From the NCBI GenBank assembly GCA_037447655.1, contig JBBHKE010002632.1:664327-728326 (forward strand): a stretch of DNA of 64,000 bases. Direction: 5' to 3'. Positions 58,980-64,000 of this stretch are shown here, one piece after another. Numbering within the stretch: position 1 is the stretch's first letter; every line of letters begins with the position of its first letter. The position numbers and the translations under genes were made by a program. The DNA comes from Zygnema cylindricum (Eukaryota; Streptophyta; Zygnematophyceae; Zygnematales; Zygnemataceae). The notes under the pieces are model-generated. The model worked only from the letters and a program-made list of their open reading frames with translations. It ran no database searches and was not told the origin of the DNA.

Positions 58980-59450
58980 ACAGTAAAATTTCGTTTCGGG
59001 CGTTTTAATATTTCCTTACAAAACTTTCAGTAATTCACTTTAGTTTAAAGAGGTTTCGTTTCAATTTGCGTCTAAGTTCAATGTAACGCTTAGACGATTA
59101 AATTTCAATTTTGCGGCTAAGTGCTCTCACCGTGGAGCTCACGTAAAGACAAAAAGTGACTGTCTGCAACACTTTTATTTACATGTGGTTGCCGCAGTTT
59201 TGTTACCGTAAACGTTCGCCGGCCGTGTGAATTGCTAATTTTATTATGACGGTCGACGTCCGCAAGCACGGCAAAACTTTAACCGACGGAAACAATATTT
59301 TGAAAGTCAAAGTTGTCAAACCGATTCATCGTCAAATTTGTACTCAACCGTACTTTATTTGTACCAATATGTACTTCAAGCGTACAAATTTTGACAAAGT
59401 GACATAAGTGACTGTACGCAACCAAAACAGTCACTATCATGATCAATTCT
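58980..59450 (-). repeat. Repeat family C, short inverted copy without the retroelement
   Basis: Reverse complement of 49346-49281 + 47806-47694 + 41911-41649 in continuous order. It lacks both the gag-protease element and the MITE pair and so serves as an empty-site reference for both. Confidence 0.75.
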
Positions 59451-59454
59451 TTTT

Positions 59455-60860
59455 TTTTAATTATTGTTCATGCACATGGATTGGTACTAGTATTTGTATC
59501 GTTTGTCGAACAAAAACACATTTCCAAGAGCGGATGCAACATATACATTGGTCAATTAAATAAACGTCTATTATTTATCAACCATTATTTCCCCCCAACC
59601 AAAAGATATTACAATAACTATATCAGTCGTACTATATTTTACAGTAGTACGCAACTTATTACGAATGTATAACGTACTAAAACGTATCACAAAAAGTACT
59701 ATAAAATTGTATTTACGTGGTAATTTAATTATGTAAGACGGAAATGGCTAAATGCCCCACATTATTTATCGGCGATGCAATATGCCGCGGTCCGCCACGT
59801 GGCAGGACACTTTTCATTTGAGAATCCAGTAAGAAGCAGGCTTGGTATAGTATCATGTATCGGAAATTCGATAATGTAGATATTTCCAATATATCTGACA
59901 ACTGTTGTGCAGTATAATATATCGATTATAGGTAATAACATAAGTATCGGTTATCCGATGAGATCCTCTGATACACAGGTCTAATCGGTACCCTTTGTAC
60001 TTTCACGGCCAAAAGGACAAAAAAATATAATGCGTCATAAATCAGCGTTAGGGTATGGCCCCATGTGCCAAAGTAAGGGTTTTTTTCTGTAGTTTTCTTT
60101 CAAAACTTAGCGCCAACTGGCTTAGTTGCAACCGTCAAAGAACTTGCAAAAATATAGAGTACATTTTGCGTCATCTACAAACTTAGAATGTGCCACAAGT
60201 TGTCGTCTTTTGTTTTTTGATCCACGACCGCGCTATTTTAAACACGTTAGCAACGTGTTTTAAAGTAAAGAAATATCGCTCCACATCGCAAATGTCAAAA
60301 GTTTTCAAAAGTTTACAACGAGGAGACATACACGTTTTTTTTTTTTCTGTTTGCATCCTGTACGACAATTCTTTTTGCATGGTTATGAAGGTTTCAATGT
60401 CATTTCATGAAATGGTGAAAAATTTTGTGAAGGCGCCATTAGGTCTTGCGCCTCTCTCACCTTGCCTCTTCTTCACTCCTTCCAACTTCACTACTTCGCG
60501 GCACCAGTGGAGGTTGGCACAATGACGAGGGCTACCTCGAGTGTGCGAAACTAAGTCGTCTTGAAATAATTCAACAAACGCGCCCAAAATAAATAAATAT
60601 TCGCCTCGTGAATTAATGTCCATTCATGGCGAATGGACAAGAGAGGCAAACGCAAAAGCATCTTGTTCAACCATGAAGAGTACGGGGTGGAAAGTTGTAG
60701 GTCTACCATGTTAGGCAAAGACATGCGACGAACGAAAACGTTTAAAAAAATGCGATGTGCCTTGCGATGTAACAAAAAGTGTAAAAACATACGGTGTGTT
60801 AAGATATATTGTACACGTCGACAATCGTTACGGGCATTGTCGACATGTACAATTGCGACA
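59455..60860 (+). repeat. Dispersed repeat E, copy 1
   Basis: From ATTGTTCATGCACATGGATT onward this matches 62664-64000 in direct orientation at an offset of about 3,200. It includes the family B MITE at 60051. The second copy runs off the window end. Confidence 0.85.
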
Positions 60861-60975
60861 TCTTAACACACCAATTTCGTTGTTATGCATTGGAACACTT
60901 TAAAACAGTGTACGGGGAATTTTCGCTAAATTACAAAGTTAGTTCGCCAAGTTACAGTTACAGTGGGCCATACCC
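60051..60975. mobile_element. PIF/Harbinger-like MITE (family B), copy in repeat E
   Basis: It begins GGGTATGGCCCCATGTGCC after TTA (60048-60050) and ends GTGGGCCATACCC at 60975. The right flank is TTT, not TTA, so the duplication has decayed. Interior as in the other copies, with an extra segment around 60420-60640. Confidence 0.7.
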
Positions 60976-61527
60976 TTTGGCTGGCCGCACATGCAATGGT
61001 GAGCAAATGGTTTGTTTGCTCTTGTGAAGAAAACTCAATTTGTACAGCTAATACCGACGTGTAACAATAAGTCGTTTCATTACGTTCCCACGCTTGGAGG
61101 AACATTTATAAACATTTTGTTTTCGCGGTCCATGACCTTCATTACATTGCCCTACATCTCTCGAGGGTGCGTCGACTTTAGTCTTACCGTGGCATAATAA
61201 AGATTACCCAGGTGACGCCGTATCGCAATTTTCAACAATTACGAGAGAGGCACATTAATGTCTCGAACAAAGTTTTACCTTCCGTGCCAAATGTATCATC
61301 TTGGACATTAGTAATTTCAATTTATTTTTGTCGGTTTAACAAGAAGAGAGCTAGTTCTTTTGGTCCAATGGTAAGCGATTCATCTTGAAAATATAAACAA
61401 ATCCTAAATGAAAACGTGACGACTTTAAGAGCCCCCCTCATGACCCTCGTGGTCCATTCCGGTGGCGACACGGGGTAGGAGGTGGGAGAGTAGTCGGTAG
61501 GGGAGGAGAGAGAGCAATGGGCGGAGG

Positions 61528-61537
61528 NNNNNNNNNN
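61528..61537. other. Assembly gap (10 N)
   Basis: Ten N residues of unknown true length, next to a purine-rich stretch (61470-61527). Confidence 1.
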
Positions 61538-61952
61538 TGTTCTACATCGTGTAGTCGTCTTTGTGAATATTTGTTAGTAGATACCGTCAACGTCAGTTCG
61601 TCACTTGGCTAAGTTACCGTAATGTTCGGTTATCAAATACAACAGTTACCATTTTATAAAAAGAATGGTCGTAAGTGATATAAAATCACGTACAGAAGAC
61701 AGACGGGAAAACAGGAAGAAAACCAAAAGCGTCGGACGACGATCGTGTTTTACCAATATACTAACACAATTCTAGTTTTCGGTTTTCCACACCCTGTCCT
61801 CTACTAACTTTAAGGGCGTTTTTCATGATAAAGTCACTAGGGGACTTCTTTAGTCATTTGTACTTTTATTGTCTCGTATTACAAGATTATCCATACACTC
61901 GGTTCGTGTGGTCTACTGTCTAGGAACTAAGGTTGACTTACTAATTTTTTAA
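61538..61952. other. Unannotated stretch
   Basis: No gene, repeat or site recognised. Confidence 0.4.
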
Positions 61953-62657
61953 GTCATCTGGTGTGCTTGGCTCACATACCTATTAGAACATTATGCTCTG
62001 TTATTTTCATGTTTACTGATTTCTTCAGGGGATCACTGAAATAGTACTTTTTGCGGGAATTTCAATCATCTCCTGTCCCACACCTTTTGGCTTTTGATCT
62101 TAACACAATCATATAACCATTTTGTGCTAGCAGCAGGCTGCGAAAACCAAAAGAAGGACAAAAGGGCAGACAGAAGACATGCACTAAAATATAGTGAATG
62201 CTGGTAAGAAAAATATTTTACCATTGACAACATAAACTATTGGCTTGTAATGCCATTGAATCGGTTCACTGCTTGACTGCAACTGCCATAGATGATTGTT
62301 TATAAGTGTTTCTGCTGATGTGCTACATCTTGTAGGTCACACCAGATTGTATTGCAATCTTGAATTATAGACATCGCTTATGCTGGGACAAGCATACTCT
62401 ATCGAAGCAATGTATGTTGCTAAATTACATCAGTCTCCCACTTTGTAGTATGCAATGTTAGCCCATCGAACACATTTATTCTCTTTATTAAGCAATCTGA
62501 TATCTGGACATCATTCGACAGTTAATCAGATGCTAATTTCTGTGATTTTCCGGTTCAGTTTTAGGGCTTCTCTAGTTTTCTGGTACGAACACCATTATCT
62601 GGGCTCTTTAAAGCCAATTGAGTGAAAGTTCAGACACATTCTAATGCTTCGCGTTTT
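61953..62657 (+). repeat. 700-bp dispersed repeat D, copy 2
   Basis: Direct copy of 40947-41648. Here it runs straight into repeat E (62664), whereas at 41.6 kb family C follows, and at 59.45 kb family C precedes repeat E. The D-E junction therefore looks ancestral. Confidence 0.85.
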
Positions 62658-62663
62658 CTTTAC

Positions 62664-63725
62664 TATTGTTCATGCACATGGATTGGTACTAGTATTTGTA
62701 TTGCTTGTCGAACAAAAACCCTACTTCCAATAGCAGATGCAAAACATACGTTGGCCAATTAAATGAACATCTATTTTTTATTAGCCATTATAACCATAAT
62801 AGCCAATAGACATTAACTATATCGGTCGTACAATATTTTACAGTAGTACGCAACTTATTACAATTGTATAACGTACTAAAGCGTATCACAAAAAGTACTA
62901 CAAAATTGTATTCACGTGGTAATTTAATCATTTAATAGGTAAATGGCTAAATGCCCACATTATTTACTGGCGATGCAATATTCCGCAGTCCGCCATGTTG
63001 CAGGACACTTTTCATTTGAGAATCCAGTAAGAAGCAGGCTTGGTATAGTATCATGTAACGCAAAATTGATAATGTAGATATTTCCAATATGCCCGACAAC
63101 TGATGTGCAGTATATTATATCGATTATAGGTAATAACATAAATATCGGTTATCCGATGAGATCCTCCGATATACAACTCTAATCAGTACCCTTTGTACTT
63201 TCACGGCAAAAAGGACAAAAAGTTATAATGCGTCATAAATCAGTGTTAGGGTATGGTCCCATGTGCCAAAGTAAGGGTTTTTTTCTGTAGTTTTCCTTCA
63301 AAACTTAGCGCCAACCGGCTTAAGTTGCAACCGTCAAAGAAATTGCAAAAATGTAGAGTACAATTTGCGTCATCTACGAACTTAGAATGTACCACAAATT
63401 GTCGTCTTTTGTTTTTTGATCCACGACCACGTCATTTTAAGTGTCAAAAGTTTTCAAAAGTTTACAACGAGGAGACGTATACATTTTTTTTTTTTTTTTT
63501 TCCGTTTGCATCTTGGACAAAAAAAAATTTTGCATGGTTATGAAGGTTTCAATGTCATTTCAAGGAAAGGTGAAAAGTTTGTGAAGGCGCCACTAGGTCT
63601 CGCGCCTCTCTCACCTTGCCTCTCCTTCACTCCTTCAAACTTCACTACTTCGCGGCACCAGTGGAGGTTTGCACAATGACGAGGGCTACCTCAAGTGTGC
63701 GAACGAAGTCGTCTGGAAAGAATTG

Positions 63726-63776
<51 letters not shown>

Positions 63777-64000
63777 TTGCACTGGCCTCGAGAATTAAAT
63801 GTCCATTCATGGCGACTGGACAAGAGAGGCAAACGCAAAAGCATCTTGTTCAACCATGAACAGTACGGGCTGGAAGGTTGTAGGTCTACCATGTCAGACA
63901 AAGACATGCGACGAACCAAAATGTTTAAAAAAATGCGATGTGCCTTGCGATGTAACAAAATGTTTAAAAACATATGGTGCGTTAAGACATATTGTAGACG
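62664..64000 (+). repeat. Dispersed repeat E, copy 2 (runs off window)
   Basis: Copy of 59455 onward, including a family B MITE from 63249 (GGGTATGGTCCCATGTGCC after TTA) that is truncated by the window end. It has gained a TA microsatellite at 63729-63773. Confidence 0.85.
63729..63773. repeat. (TA)n microsatellite
   Basis: About 22 TA units; absent from the equivalent place in copy 1 near 60580. Confidence 0.95.

Noticed and set aside
61362-61400. A-box-like TGGTCCAATGG suggesting a tRNA
   Set aside because: No B box or cloverleaf downstream.
1-64000. CRISPR array, prophage, operon or bacterial system
   Set aside because: Spliced plant-type genes, MITEs and LTR elements show eukaryotic nuclear DNA; no regularly spaced identical repeats with unique spacers.

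Overview
This window is nuclear DNA of a eukaryote of the green-plant lineage. All four host gene types have spliced coding regions with GT-AG introns, and their products resemble land-plant families: a VAMP72-type R-SNARE with a longin domain, a plant-type PTC7/SpoIIE-like PP2C, an ERdj3-type DnaJ, and a NT5C-like HAD phosphatase. Long introns, low gene density, divergence from angiosperm proteins and heavy transposon nesting suggest a streptophyte alga (a Chara-like charophyte) or another early-diverging streptophyte. That placement is inference. Two 10-N gaps (34377-34386, 61528-61537) mark it as a scaffold assembly.

Layout. 1-5.5 kb is intergenic, with MITEs (two TA-flanked elements at 4059-5271). 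5557-7640 (+) is the VAMP72-like R-SNARE, five exons, 244 aa. 10670-14859 and 16553-20742 are two 4,190-bp blocks in direct orientation in which I see no difference. Each carries a NT5C-like HAD phosphatase gene on the minus strand. 22011-27203 (+) is the PP2C, four exons, 462 aa, probably organelle-targeted. 27.2-35 kb is gene-poor: GTACG-rich repeats, an inverted pair of MITEs (30363-31475), another copy (31508-32011), and a PIF/Harbinger-like MITE inserted into its own kind (32123-33686). 35347-40592 (+) is ERdj3, ten exons, 351 aa, with a perfect CCAAT-N9-CCACG ER-stress element about 325 bp upstream of the ATG. From 40.6 kb to the end the DNA is nested mobile elements: a gag-protease-only retroelement (about 41912-47693), a head-to-head Harbinger-like MITE pair (47810-49280), a degenerate Ty3/gypsy element on the minus strand with both LTRs (50036-58670), a hAT-like MITE inside one LTR, and large dispersed duplications.

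The host genes are not an operon or pathway cluster. Two concern the secretory system (ERdj3 in ER folding, the VAMP72-like SNARE in fusion at the plasma membrane or endosome); the others are a PP2C and a nucleotidase-like phosphatase. The observations most worth following up are the identical 4.19-kb duplication, the ER-stress element, the pol-less gag-protease element whose edges are set by an apparent empty site elsewhere in the window, and the self-inserting Harbinger-like MITEs with TAA/TTA target duplications. No CRISPR, rRNA or convincing intact tRNA gene was seen.
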